A stretch of 64,000 nt of DNA from Spirosoma endbachense (GTDB taxonomy: Bacteria > Bacteroidota > Bacteroidia > Cytophagales > Spirosomataceae), in assembly GCF_010233585.1 (NCBI RefSeq), contig NZ_CP045997.1:3125779-3189778 (forward strand), read 5' to 3'. Shown one piece after another: positions 16,294-24,982 of the stretch (its first letter is position 1; every line of letters starts with the position of its first letter). The notes beneath the pieces were generated by a model. It saw nothing but the letters and a program-made list of their open reading frames with translations. It did not search any database and was not told where the DNA came from. A program made the translations under genes and the position numbers.

Positions 16294-17610
16294 TTATTGT
16301 TCGAGGGTGATGGTAAGTTGTAGAAACGATTTATCGGCGCCGGAGCCCGTTTCATAGGCATCGCGGACACCATTCATGAGGTGTTCAAGTGCAAAGGTTT
16401 TGCCCTCCCGGCCAGCCGAAGTACGGTCGTCCATCGTCGACTGATTTAGGTACCAGGTATCGTAGCGAACAGGTAGTTTGATGGAAACAGGCGTTTCATT
16501 TTCAAAAAGCTGTGTTACCCGAAAGGTCAGCACGTGGGTAGCCTCGCTCAGCATTCGGGCTTCGTTGGTTTTCAGCTTTTCGGTACCTTTCACATCGTCT
16601 TTTGGCTCAATTTTCAGCAATTTAACCCCGGCATTTCCAGCCGCAACGATCAGATTTTTGGTCAGATAGGCTTCTGTTTGTGCGTAGGCAGGCAATCCGC
16701 TCAGATTAACCCCTATGGCAAACTCAGCTGGTCTATCGGCCCGAACTCCTTTAAGGTTCGTGATTCGCTGCCCATCGGCATTCCAGTTTTCGCCTTTCCG
16801 ATTGAGGGTAAAAAACAGGTTGTAACCCGCTGTTGAGCCTCCCCCGCCAAAATCAAGCTGCTTATCGGGTTTAGTCGTTAAGGCAGCCTGTAATTTCTGA
16901 TTAAACAGATTCAGGATGCGCTGTTTACCGATAACCCAGATATAAAACGGCCGCGATTCGCCATTCAGTTTCTGCTTTTTGTTCTGATAATCGTAGTATG
17001 TACCATTGAAAGCCGACGAATAGGCATAAACCGTTGCATTGATGGTGTCTTTGCTCAAGGCAGCAAACTGCCGGTTGATCTCGTTTTTCAGGACACTCGA
17101 TGCATCGGTCGCGTTGATCTGCGGATTTTTCTTAATGTCTCCATCCGGAAATGAGAGAATACAATCGGATACCAGAAGCGCCACGCTGTTGTTGCGCGCC
17201 TTTTCGCCCACCTGCCGAAAAATCGTGTGAAGTTCTGAGCTACGGGCGTTGGCCAGCGGAACCGTGGCCAGACTTGTCACAAACTTATCCACATCGCCGG
17301 GATAGGCCTGCGCTTCGGCACTGATGGTATAAATGGCAAGGGGTTTACGCACCGGTTCAATCTGGCTGATCTTGTTGGCAAACTCAGAAACAATATTTTT
17401 GAATTCCGTACTTCCATTCAGGTAACCGCCCATGCTGGCCGATGTTTCCAGAAAAAAATTGATCTGATTTATTGTATCAGCTTTAACGGTTGGCTTTTGC
17501 TCTTCTTTAGGAGCCAGATTACAGCTCTGTAAAAAGATAGCCACCCCTAAGCCAAGAAATAGGTGGAACCGGCAGACTCGTGTGCGGACCATGAATAAAT
17601 TTTTCGTCAT
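16294..17610 (-). CDS. VWA-like lipoprotein
   Basis: 438 residues and the first gene of the operon. From the ATG at 17610 the lipobox is FLQSC with Cys30; a second ATG at 17592 would give a more typical signal peptide with Cys24. The mature part starts with INFFLETSASMGGYL, a variant of the VWA metal site: Glu replaces the first Asp of D-x-S-x-S while both serines are kept. A later strand ALLVSDCILSF near 150 may give another site residue. Such domains bind protein partners through a metal ion. It should be tethered by lipid in the envelope, while the tubulin-like and ATPase proteins are cytoplasmic, so the membrane proteins of the operon would have to bridge them. Confidence 0.78.
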   Translation of the reverse strand: MTKNLFMVRTRVCRFHLFLGLGVAIFLQSCNLAPKEEQKPTVKADTINQINFFLETSASMGGYLNGSTEFKNIVSEFANKISQIEPVRKPLAIYTISAEAQAYPGDVDKFVTSLATVPLANARSSELHTIFRQVGEKARNNSVALLVSDCILSFPDGDIKKNPQINATDASSVLKNEINRQFAALSKDTINATVYAYSSAFNGTYYDYQNKKQKLNGESRPFYIWVIGKQRILNLFNQKLQAALTTKPDKQLDFGGGGSTAGYNLFFTLNRKGENWNADGQRITNLKGVRADRPAEFAIGVNLSGLPAYAQTEAYLTKNLIVAAGNAGVKLLKIEPKDDVKGTEKLKTNEARMLSEATHVLTFRVTQLFENETPVSIKLPVRYDTWYLNQSTMDDRTSAGREGKTFALEHLMNGVRDAYETGSGADKSFLQLTITLEQ

Positions 17611-17629
17611 TACGGGAATGTGTGAGGAG

Positions 17630-17637
17630 CAAAAGTA
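17630..17637 (-). promoter_or_regulatory. TAnnTTTG -7 box of the six-gene operon
   Basis: On the minus strand this reads TACTTTTG, a match to TAnnTTTG, 19 bases before the ATG at 17610. No good -33 TTG was found at the usual spacing. It is the only such box in front of the operon. Confidence 0.4.
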
Positions 17638-17765
17638 CCAAACTGCCCCGTTCTCTACCCTCCGTTGTGGCGGAGACCTTTAATTTTTCTTAAAATTCTA
17701 CTTAAGGTAACGAAGCAGACGTCCATTTTATGTCAGTCGGTACAGTTTAACGATGAACGGACGTT

Positions 17766-17773
17766 TACCTTTG
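17766..17773 (+). promoter_or_regulatory. TAnnTTTG -7 box before the Big_5 lipoprotein
   Basis: TACCTTTG, a full match to the -7 consensus. CAGTTTAA lies about 19 bases upstream in the position of the -33 element, an imperfect match. It would give a leader of about 145 bases. Confidence 0.4.
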
Positions 17774-17923
17774 TAGCCTGATTGCACTGGATACTTAGTT
17801 TATGGTTTTAAGTTTGTGGCTGATTGTTGTCAGAAATTATTCCTGACAGTCTCTGCACAGGCAAATACATAAACAACAAGTCGCTCAGTTGACGACTGCC
17901 AACTGTATACTGCCAATTAACGT

Positions 17924-19711
17924 ATGACGCTTCGCCATTTTATAGTATTTTTTTTACTGTCACTTCCCATTCTGCTTCAAAATTGCGCTCAGGTTGCTCA
18001 GCCACCCGGTGGCAAGAAAGACACCCTGTCGCCCAAACTGGTAAGCAGCATGCCAACGGCCCGACAGTTGAATTATACCGGCAAAACAGTTGAACTGGAA
18101 TTCGACGAGTACGTCAATGTCGAAAATATCCAGCAAAAAGTCACCGTTACGCCCCAGGATAGCAATACGTTTGTCGTAAAAGCCTTACCAAAAGGCCTGC
18201 GGCTGAATTTTAACCGGCCCCTGCAACCGAATACCACCTATACCATTAACTTTTCTGACGGCATAAAGGATATTACCGAGCGAAATATCGCTAAAGATGC
18301 GAAGATTGTGTTTAGTACCGGCCCTGTTATTGATTCACTTTATTTGGGCGGTACTGTTCTGGATGACGAAAGCCGCCTGCCCATCCTCAACTTCGTAATC
18401 GGGCTGTTTGCGCCGACCGATACGCTGCCTATCAACCGGAAGCGCCCCGCCTATTACGCCCGAACCGATAGCAATGGCGTTTATCGCATTGAAAACGTGA
18501 AAGCAGGCCAGTATAAAGTGTATGGATTCGACGATAAAGATTTGAATCTGGTTAACAACACACCGGGTGAACGGGTGGCCTTCCGCGACAGTCTTGTGAA
18601 CCTCAACCGCAATTATACCGACATCAACATGGTGGCTTTCCGGGGATCGTCCAAGCCCCGAATCAGCCGACGCGAGCGCACCGACGAAACATTGGGTCTG
18701 GAACTTAGTAGTGGCATTGCCAGCTATCAACTGCGCTTTGGCAAAATGGTCTCCACAACCGTCGTATCTACATCGGCCGCTTCCACGTCGGCCGCTTCCA
18801 CGTCGGCTGTATCCACGACAGGCGTATCAACCTCAGCGGTCTCGTCAACAGCAACGTCGGTAACAGCTGTTCCAACCTCAATGTCGTTTGTCCCGTCGAC
18901 CGATACGCTGGTGTCATTTTTAGAAAGTCCCAAGATGATCCGGCTTTTTCGGCCAGCTAACCGGGCGGCTAACGATACGATCAATTTGATCATTATGGCT
19001 CAGGATTCGGTCGGCAATATCACGGAACTCAGGGAGCGAATTTATTTTTCGCCCATCAAATCGCGGGCAAAAGACCGAAAACCCCTGACCGTTCAGGTGG
19101 CACCACCGGCCAGTGAACCGATTGATAACAATCTGGATTTCACCATCAAATTCTCTAAACCCATTCTTCGCTTCAGCACCGATCTTATCATCATTGGCCC
19201 CGACAGTACAAAGCCCTTTAAATTTACATCAGAAGAGCTGGCCTGGAGTAATAGCTTCAGTCAACTGGTCATAAAACGAAAAACGAATCTTAAAGACACA
19301 CTGCTCTTCAGGCTACTAAAAGGGGCATTTATCAGTGTGCAGGGCGATACGCTGGCCCGGTACAATGGTCGGTATAAAATTGCGGATGAAGACAGCTACG
19401 GCCTGATTGCTGGCCGTATCAACCCTGCAACCGTCGGCGGGGCCAATAAGAGCTTTATCGTTGAGCTACTTGACGATAAATACGCGGTTATCCGATCGTC
19501 GTACGGAACAACAAACTACAGTTTCCCCCGGCTCAAACCAGGCCGCTACCGGGTCCGCCTAATCATCGACGCCAATGGTAACCGAAGGCGCGACATTGGC
19601 AATGTGCAGAAGGGTATTCAACCCGAAACCATTATTTATCATCCCGGTGCCGAAGAAGGGGGTATAATTCCACTCAAGCAGAATTTTGAGCTGACGGACA
19701 TCGATTTTTGA
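17924..19711 (+). CDS. Big_5 (Ig-like) domain lipoprotein
   Basis: 595 residues. Lipobox LLQNC with Cys21. The mature N-terminus carries the PPGGKKDTLSPKL motif typical of a Bacteroidota family of Ig-like lipoproteins. A Big_5 domain follows (about 35-130), ending in IVFSTGP, then a SpaA/carboxypeptidase-regulatory-like domain (about 140-245, with RTDSNGVYRIENVKAGQY). Residues about 276-310 are a Ser/Thr/Ala/Val pentapeptide repeat. The C-terminal part has further beta domains, including a second prealbumin-like segment (FPRLKPGRYRVRLIIDANGN). It is an envelope protein, possibly structural or a cargo-binding surface factor. Transcribed away from the six-gene operon, with its own promoter box. 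Confidence 0.85.
   Translation: MTLRHFIVFFLLSLPILLQNCAQVAQPPGGKKDTLSPKLVSSMPTARQLNYTGKTVELEFDEYVNVENIQQKVTVTPQDSNTFVVKALPKGLRLNFNRPLQPNTTYTINFSDGIKDITERNIAKDAKIVFSTGPVIDSLYLGGTVLDDESRLPILNFVIGLFAPTDTLPINRKRPAYYARTDSNGVYRIENVKAGQYKVYGFDDKDLNLVNNTPGERVAFRDSLVNLNRNYTDINMVAFRGSSKPRISRRERTDETLGLELSSGIASYQLRFGKMVSTTVVSTSAASTSAASTSAVSTTGVSTSAVSSTATSVTAVPTSMSFVPSTDTLVSFLESPKMIRLFRPANRAANDTINLIIMAQDSVGNITELRERIYFSPIKSRAKDRKPLTVQVAPPASEPIDNNLDFTIKFSKPILRFSTDLIIIGPDSTKPFKFTSEELAWSNSFSQLVIKRKTNLKDTLLFRLLKGAFISVQGDTLARYNGRYKIADEDSYGLIAGRINPATVGGANKSFIVELLDDKYAVIRSSYGTTNYSFPRLKPGRYRVRLIIDANGNRRRDIGNVQKGIQPETIIYHPGAEEGGIIPLKQNFELTDIDF
18749..18853 (+). repeat. 15-base in-frame tandem repeat, seven units
   Basis: Seven 15-base units, for example GCTTCCACGTCGGCC at 18779-18793 and the near-identical unit at 18794-18808. 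They encode pentapeptides of type VSTSA or ASTSA inside the Big_5 lipoprotein. Units at the edges have diverged. The array probably forms a flexible linker and could vary in copy number between strains. Confidence 0.85.
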
Positions 19712-19764
19712 TTTCACCCGCTAGTTATTAGCTCCCTACTACCAGTTATGAATTACCGATAGAC

Positions 19765-20802
19765 ATGCTCATCCATAAGCGCTTAGTTAGCGGCATGAAA
19801 ACGATCACACTCATTAACTGGGCCATTTTAAGCTTTTATGGGTTTATGCTACTCTGGGCGTTTCTAACGCCGGCTGGCTCCGGGCAAGATGCGGCTGGTC
19901 GCGGAATGGCTGCTGGAATTTTATTTTTGGCTGTTATCATGCTGCTAGTACTTGTGGGCTTAAACCTGCTACCCTATTCCTTTACAAAAATACTAACCCT
20001 CATTCTTAGCGGATTTCCAATAGTCGGCTACCTGCTGAGTCTGGTATTCGGGCCCATTATTGCAGATCGGCGACAGAAAAGTTACGACAAGGAACTCAGC
20101 GACCGAGCCAATGGTGCTTACTACTTTCAGGACCCTGTCAGACAGCAGCTTGCCGCAGCTATAGCCAGCGGGAATGTGGCACAACTAAAACTTGGTCTAC
20201 AACAGCCGATTGCTGCCATAAACGAGAGCGGCACTGATCATACGACATTACTCGATTTTGCCACTCTTCGCGCGAAAGAGAATCCTTCACCCGAAGCCAT
20301 TCAGTGCCTCGATTTGCTCATGGCTCACGGAGCCACGGTAGAAACTGCGGATAAGCTTCGATCACCAACCCATTTTCTGGTGACCGACGGCGACCCAACT
20401 CTTTTAGAGTGGTTTTTAAAGAACGGCGCCAATCCAAATGCAACCGAATACCCTACAGGGACGCCAATCCTGTTCAATGCCCTCTATTCGGGGAATGATG
20501 ATGGCTTTAAAACTCAAAAGGTAAATCTATTGCTGGCGCATGGGGCTAACCCAAACGCCATTCCACCCCAATACGATGAGCGCGTTATTATTACCTCAGC
20601 GTTGATGTATGCAACCGACAACGATCTGTGGGATATCTGTCAGTTGCTGCTGGATAAAGGAGCCAGCCCGGCCTATAAAACAGCCAGTGGCCTCGATGTA
20701 TATCGGGTAATTGATTACAAAGAAAAAGGGTATACCGATTTTGGCAAAACACCACCACAAGCGCTTACTGCCGTGAAAGAACGTTTGCGTACCATACAGT
20801 AA
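19765..20802 (+). CDS. Membrane protein with ankyrin repeats
   Basis: 345 residues. Three hydrophobic segments lie at about 14-32, 49-68 and 72-97, followed by a soluble C-terminal part. Ankyrin-type units are visible there: CLDLLMAHGATVETADKL, TLLEWFLKNGANPNATEY, KVNLLLAHGANPNAI and CQLLLDKGASP, spaced about 33-45 residues apart. Ankyrin repeats bind partner proteins, so this is probably a membrane-tethered adaptor. The start is uncertain: ATG at 19765 or ATG at 19795, which begins directly at the first membrane helix. No operon partner; a 283-base gap follows. Confidence 0.8.
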   Translation: MLIHKRLVSGMKTITLINWAILSFYGFMLLWAFLTPAGSGQDAAGRGMAAGILFLAVIMLLVLVGLNLLPYSFTKILTLILSGFPIVGYLLSLVFGPIIADRRQKSYDKELSDRANGAYYFQDPVRQQLAAAIASGNVAQLKLGLQQPIAAINESGTDHTTLLDFATLRAKENPSPEAIQCLDLLMAHGATVETADKLRSPTHFLVTDGDPTLLEWFLKNGANPNATEYPTGTPILFNALYSGNDDGFKTQKVNLLLAHGANPNAIPPQYDERVIITSALMYATDNDLWDICQLLLDKGASPAYKTASGLDVYRVIDYKEKGYTDFGKTPPQALTAVKERLRTIQ

Positions 20803-21004
20803 TCGCATGTACACAGACAGTTGCAGACTTGGATTCAGCGCAGATGAACAGTCACCATTTTCACAAGTCAATAAAGTGGCTACCAGATCATTTGCAGGCT
20901 TTTACAGCTATTGATGCCGTGTAGTAGCTTCGATTCGAAACAATAGACGACTCAGGTTACACACAATAAACGAAAACCGTCCATATAATTCGCCCAATGC
21001 CCCG

Positions 21005-21012
21005 TACCTTTG
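21005..21012 (+). promoter_or_regulatory. TAnnTTTG -7 box before ksgA
   Basis: TACCTTTG, a full match to the -7 consensus, 74 bases upstream of the GTG start of ksgA. No clear -33 TTG at the usual spacing. Confidence 0.4.
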
Positions 21013-21085
21013 TGGTCGAAAACTAATCGCATGGGTTGCCGTTCCGTTTCGGCGACAGCAACCTGCGATCTGACCCTCCAGCATC

Positions 21086-21910
21086 GTGTACGTTAAGCCT
21101 AAAAAAGAACTCGGTCAGCATTTTTTGAAAGACCTCAGCATCGCCCAGCGTATTGCCGAATTATTGACCGGTCATGGTACCCGCAATGATGGTAATGCGC
21201 CGGTACGATCTTATAAAAAAGTACTCGAAATTGGGCCAGGCACAGGTGTGCTGACGCAATATTTGTTGACCAATGACAAGTTCGAAACTTATGTCATTGA
21301 AATTGACCGCGAGTCGGTTGATTATCTCAAACTACATTTCCCTAAACTGGAGGGGCACATCCTGGCGGCCGACTTTCTGAATATCCGGCCCGATCTGCTA
21401 CCGACTAAACAGCCCGACAATACCGAGCCTTTTGCGGTGATCGGCAATTTCCCGTATAATATCTCAACCCAGATCCTCTTTAAAGTGCTGGATATGCGTG
21501 ATCGTGTTCCCGAAGTAGTCGGCATGTTTCAGCGCGAAGTCGCCCAGCGTGTGGCATCAGGACCCGGCAATAAAGATTATGGCATTCTAAGCGTGCTGCT
21601 GCAAGCCTGGTATGACATCAAGTATGAATTTACCGTCGATCCGGGGGTCTTTAACCCTCCGCCCAAAGTATACTCAGGTGTACTCTCGCTCCGACGCAAC
21701 GACAAAACCGATCTTGGCTGCGACGAGCGAAAGTTTGTTCAGGTCGTTAAGCACGGCTTCAGTCAGCGTCGAAAAACCCTCCGTAATGCCCTTAAACCGC
21801 TTAATCCGACCGAAGCTGCTTTGGCCAGTCCGTTCATGGACAAGCGGGCTGAACAGCTAAGCGTGGCTGAGTTCGTGCAACTGACGCTGTTAATGAAGAA
21901 TGAGGAATGA
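21086..21910 (+). CDS. ksgA: 16S rRNA adenine dimethyltransferase KsgA/RsmA
   Basis: 274 residues, usual size. It dimethylates the two adjacent adenines near the 3' end of 16S rRNA (A1518/A1519 in E. coli), using S-adenosylmethionine, late in small-subunit assembly. Motifs: KKELGQHFLKD at 6-16, the methyl-donor loop EIGPGTG at 48-54, and the catalytic NFPY at 121-124 (family consensus N-[LIVF]-P-Y). The start is a GTG at 21086; no in-frame ATG gives the conserved N-terminus, so this is one of the few non-ATG starts here. A palindrome begins within the last codons and runs to the start of mgtE. Confidence 0.95.
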   Translation: MYVKPKKELGQHFLKDLSIAQRIAELLTGHGTRNDGNAPVRSYKKVLEIGPGTGVLTQYLLTNDKFETYVIEIDRESVDYLKLHFPKLEGHILAADFLNIRPDLLPTKQPDNTEPFAVIGNFPYNISTQILFKVLDMRDRVPEVVGMFQREVAQRVASGPGNKDYGILSVLLQAWYDIKYEFTVDPGVFNPPPKVYSGVLSLRRNDKTDLGCDERKFVQVVKHGFSQRRKTLRNALKPLNPTEAALASPFMDKRAEQLSVAEFVQLTLLMKNEE

Positions 21911-21963
21911 AAGGTGAAGAATCTATAGTAACTCTTCATTTTCACCTTTCATTCCTCATTCTT
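21896..21963. repeat. Perfect 23-bp palindrome between ksgA and mgtE
   Basis: Arms 21896-21918 and 21941-21963 are exact reverse complements with a 22-base loop. The left arm contains the ksgA stop codon and the right arm ends 4 bases before the mgtE ATG. It is built from words like GAATGAGGAATGAAAGG. In mRNA it would bury the mgtE start region, so it may end ksgA transcripts or control mgtE translation. Confidence 0.9.
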
Positions 21964-21967
21964 GACT

Positions 21968-23320
21968 ATGACTTTCGAACTCACCAAAGACTATCTTGAG
22001 CATATCCAGTCGGCTATTGAAGCGGGCGACGACGCGCTGCTTCGGACCGAAATGGAGGAGTTGTATCCAGCCGATATTTCGGGAATTCTCTATGAATTAG
22101 AACCCGAACCTGCTCATTACCTGCTGAGCTTATTAGATCAACCCGTTGGTGCTGAGATTCTGGCGAACCTCAACCCCACCGATCGCACGAACCTGATCAA
22201 AACCTTTACGTCGGAAGAACTGGCCCCGTTTATCAACCAGATGGATTCCGACGACGCCGTTGACTTGCTCAACGAACAGCCCATTCAGGTTCGTGAAGAA
22301 GTTATCGGTTTGCTCGAAGACCGCGAACAGGCTCGTTTTATTCTGGATCTGCTCCATTACGACGACAGTGTGGCGGGGGGATTGATGCAGAAAGAGCTCA
22401 TCAAAATCAACGTGAATCTGACCGTCAATGCCTGTATTGAAGAAATCAGGCAACAGGCCGAAGATGTCGAAAACGTATATGCCGTTTATGTGGTCGATGA
22501 TGTTGGTAAACTCTTGGGACTGGTTTCGCTCAAAAAAATTGTGCTCGCCCGCAAGAATGCTAAAATCGCTGACATCTACGACGACGACGTTGTTTTCGTA
22601 GAAACGTATCGCCCGGTGACGGAGGTGGCCGAAGTGATGCGGAAGTACGATTTAGATGCGATTCCGGTCGTCAATATTCAGCAACGATTACTCGGCCGGA
22701 TCACCATTGATGACGTGGTCGACGTTATTACCGAACAGGCCGAAGAAGACATTCAGGTTATTTCGGGTTTGTCGGGCGAAGTGGAAGAGGCTGATAGTGT
22801 CTGGCAACGCTCGAAAGTACAGTTACCCTGGCTGGTGGCGGGTGCTATCGGGAGTTTGCTGGCGGCCACGGTCATTAATGGCTTTCAGAGCGAACTGGGC
22901 AAAGTAGCAGCGTTGGCAGCTTTCATTCCCATCATTGGGTCAACGGGAGGAAATGTCGGGATTCAGACCTCCTCGCTCATTCTGCAAAGCCTGACCGATA
23001 CCTCAGGGCTAAGCATGACACTTGCCAAACGATTACTCCGAACGCTGCTCGTCGCGATTATCAATGGGTTGGTCGTTGGGTTAATTGCCGGAACCTACAC
23101 CTTCATTATTGGTGAACCACGTTTGTTTTTTGTCGTTGCCACGTCCTTGCTGGCGGTGGTGCTACTGGCCTCGTTTATGGGCACGGTAACGCCATTGCTC
23201 CTCAACCGCATTGGCATAAATCCGGCCGTAGCTTCCGGACCGTTTATTACAACGGCCAACGACTTGATCGGCATTGGTGTTTACTTCCTGATTGCCCAGT
23301 GGTTACTTGCCGAAGTTTGA
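21968..23320 (+). CDS. mgtE: Magnesium transporter MgtE
   Basis: 450 residues from the ATG at 21968; an upstream TTG at 21962 is inside the palindrome and less likely. Known role: magnesium channel of the inner membrane, gated by its cytoplasmic domains. Layout: MgtE N domain about 10-130 (with EELYPADISGILYEL), two CBS domains about 135-255, a connecting helix, and five membrane helices from about 285 to the end. The pore region shows AAFIPIIGSTGGNVGIQT, matching the conserved PxxxxxGGNxGxQ pattern of the family. Acidic residues in the N and CBS domains fit magnesium sensing. The gene follows ksgA closely, but the two functions are unrelated. Confidence 0.95.
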   Translation: MTFELTKDYLEHIQSAIEAGDDALLRTEMEELYPADISGILYELEPEPAHYLLSLLDQPVGAEILANLNPTDRTNLIKTFTSEELAPFINQMDSDDAVDLLNEQPIQVREEVIGLLEDREQARFILDLLHYDDSVAGGLMQKELIKINVNLTVNACIEEIRQQAEDVENVYAVYVVDDVGKLLGLVSLKKIVLARKNAKIADIYDDDVVFVETYRPVTEVAEVMRKYDLDAIPVVNIQQRLLGRITIDDVVDVITEQAEEDIQVISGLSGEVEEADSVWQRSKVQLPWLVAGAIGSLLAATVINGFQSELGKVAALAAFIPIIGSTGGNVGIQTSSLILQSLTDTSGLSMTLAKRLLRTLLVAIINGLVVGLIAGTYTFIIGEPRLFFVVATSLLAVVLLASFMGTVTPLLLNRIGINPAVASGPFITTANDLIGIGVYFLIAQWLLAEV

Positions 23321-23336
23321 TTATTTTGCAGGTACC

Positions 23337-23873
23337 ATGACCATTCGTTTTGCCAAACTCACCGACACGCCAGCTATTCTGGCCATTTATGCACCTTACG
23401 TCAATAACTCGGCGATTACATTCGAGTATGTTGTCCCCACCCTGAGTGATTTTTCGGAGCGTATTCAGATCATTCAGGAGCAGTTTCCCTATCTGGTTGC
23501 CGAATCAGATGGCCGGGTACTTGGGTACGCCTATGCGTCGCGGCACCGCGATCGAATGGCCTACCAGTGGGCTGTCGAAACGTCGGTCTACGTTCATCCG
23601 GATGGGCAACGGCAGGGAATTGCCCGACAGCTTTATACGTCCCTGTTCGACCTTCTACGCCGTCAGGGCTATTACAATGCCTATGCCGGGATAACCGCGC
23701 CCAATCAGAAAAGTGAAGCACTTCATCAGGCTATGGGTTTCGAGCCAATCGGCATCTACCCAAACGTGGGCTATAAACTCGGTGCCTGGCACGATGTTGC
23801 CTGGTTTAAACTGATTTTGCAGCCTCATCAGGTCAATCCGACAAGGCCGGTACCGATTACCCGGATTATCTAA
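23337..23873 (+). CDS. GNAT N-acetyltransferase, phosphinothricin-acetyltransferase type
   Basis: 178 residues. I chose the ATG at 23337, which gives MTIRFAKLTDTPAILAIYAPY, the usual N-terminus of this family; the frame is open upstream into mgtE. The acetyl-CoA site is VHPDGQRQGIARQLYTSL, matching the R/Q-x-x-G-x-A motif. The C-terminal GFEPIGIYPNVGYKLGAWHDVAWF is conserved in Pat/MnaT-type enzymes, which acetylate the amino group of phosphinothricin or of methionine derivatives and amino acids. The natural substrate cannot be read from sequence. It starts 16 bases after mgtE. Confidence 0.9.
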   Translation: MTIRFAKLTDTPAILAIYAPYVNNSAITFEYVVPTLSDFSERIQIIQEQFPYLVAESDGRVLGYAYASRHRDRMAYQWAVETSVYVHPDGQRQGIARQLYTSLFDLLRRQGYYNAYAGITAPNQKSEALHQAMGFEPIGIYPNVGYKLGAWHDVAWFKLILQPHQVNPTRPVPITRII

Positions 23874-24154
23874 CAACCGACAACTCATTTTGTTGGAGGC
23901 TGATTTTGCCAGTTGCGCGGTCAGAAAGTGGTGTCATTGGCTTTCATGTAGTCAATATGGGCTTTGTCTATCTTTATCACGAATTCTCTATTAACACGTC
24001 GATTCACGAGTTGAGCAATTTTAGCGACCGTATTAACGATTTGTTAGCGATCAACCATAAACCGTTCACTCAAAAGAAGACATCGAAACGCTATGCTATG
24101 TTAATAGCTCGATAGGTTATCGCGACTCAACTGGCAACATCAAACCTCTTTGCC

Positions 24155-24895
24155 ATGAATCGATTAGCCTATTTTGTCGCGTTAACGTTCCTGATTCTAT
24201 CCCTTTCGTCTTGCCGATCTACCTATTTGCTCAAGGAAAATTTTTCGGGCGATGCCATCGGCAGCTTGCCTTTGCATTATATTCCTGGCGATCCAGCTGG
24301 CGACTCCGTCTCGTATACATCGGTGATTCATCCGAGGCTTGGCATTCAGGCTTCCAGTGTAACATCCGGCGGTAAATCGCTGGTTTTTTCGGAAGCTCCA
24401 ATCACGGGTGAAACCGCTTTTAATCAGTGGCTTGCCTTCAAAGGCACCGTATCTGACTACGCCCAACCGATCTGGTTCTACTGGACAGCCAAACAACGGA
24501 ACTCGCAGGGGCAGTTGATGATCGATATTCAGGGCGTACAGGGCTTATGGGTTGCCCGCCTTCGTATTCTGCCCGACGGCCAGCTTGTTCGCACGATCAA
24601 CCTTGGCACGGGTACACGGGAAGTACTTGGCCACTTTAACCCAACGCAAACACACACCATCATTATTTCGCTTAGACCTGCTGCCCGAACCTACAATATT
24701 ACCGTATTTGGTACGCGGGAAGGAACCGCTTCCAATCGGTTGAATGTGCCGGTACTGACCGAGCCAAGCCCCGGCAGGCCCGTTTTAGATTTTGAAAAAC
24801 CGGCGATTTATTTACGCTACGAGAATGAAAGCTTTAACGCGAATCCGGCTTATATTTTCGAGAGTGTTTACATAACCCGCAAACAACCCGATTGA
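24155..24895 (+). CDS. Lipoprotein with jelly-roll-like domain
   Basis: 246 residues. The signal peptide ends in the lipobox LSLSSC with Cys20. The rest is beta-rich, beginning LLKENFSGDAIGSLP, which resembles the entry strand of LamG/DUF1080-like domains. It has no catalytic motif I recognise. It probably binds a ligand or surface partner in the envelope. A 281-base gap without convincing genes precedes it, and dtd follows 87 bases later in the same direction. Confidence 0.7.
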   Translation: MNRLAYFVALTFLILSLSSCRSTYLLKENFSGDAIGSLPLHYIPGDPAGDSVSYTSVIHPRLGIQASSVTSGGKSLVFSEAPITGETAFNQWLAFKGTVSDYAQPIWFYWTAKQRNSQGQLMIDIQGVQGLWVARLRILPDGQLVRTINLGTGTREVLGHFNPTQTHTIIISLRPAARTYNITVFGTREGTASNRLNVPVLTEPSPGRPVLDFEKPAIYLRYENESFNANPAYIFESVYITRKQPD

Positions 24896-24982
24896 CATTT
24901 CTTTTCGACTTCCAACTGTTCGTCGTTACTTTTAAGCCCCGTTTTGCGCAAAGCAGGATGGGCTTAACTGTTGTATTGGTCT

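Larger units (their letters stand above)
17611..17923. other. 313-base divergent promoter region
   Basis: This gap separates the six-gene operon from the Big_5 lipoprotein gene. It contains one TAnnTTTG-type box for each direction (17630-17637 and 17766-17773). The last 40 bases before the ATG at 17924 consist of low-complexity words (CAGTTGACGACTGCCAACTG). No ORF or RNA gene seen. Confidence 0.5.

Noticed and set aside
8168..17610. SrfABC virulence cluster
   Set aside because: The large ATPase recalls SrfB in size, but no SrfA or SrfC counterpart is visible and the tubulin-like and VWA-like genes do not belong to that cluster.
23906..24115. 69-residue plus-strand ORF starting at TTG between the acetyltransferase and the lipoprotein
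   Set aside because: No ATG start, no recognisable domain, composition not protein-like, and no operon context.
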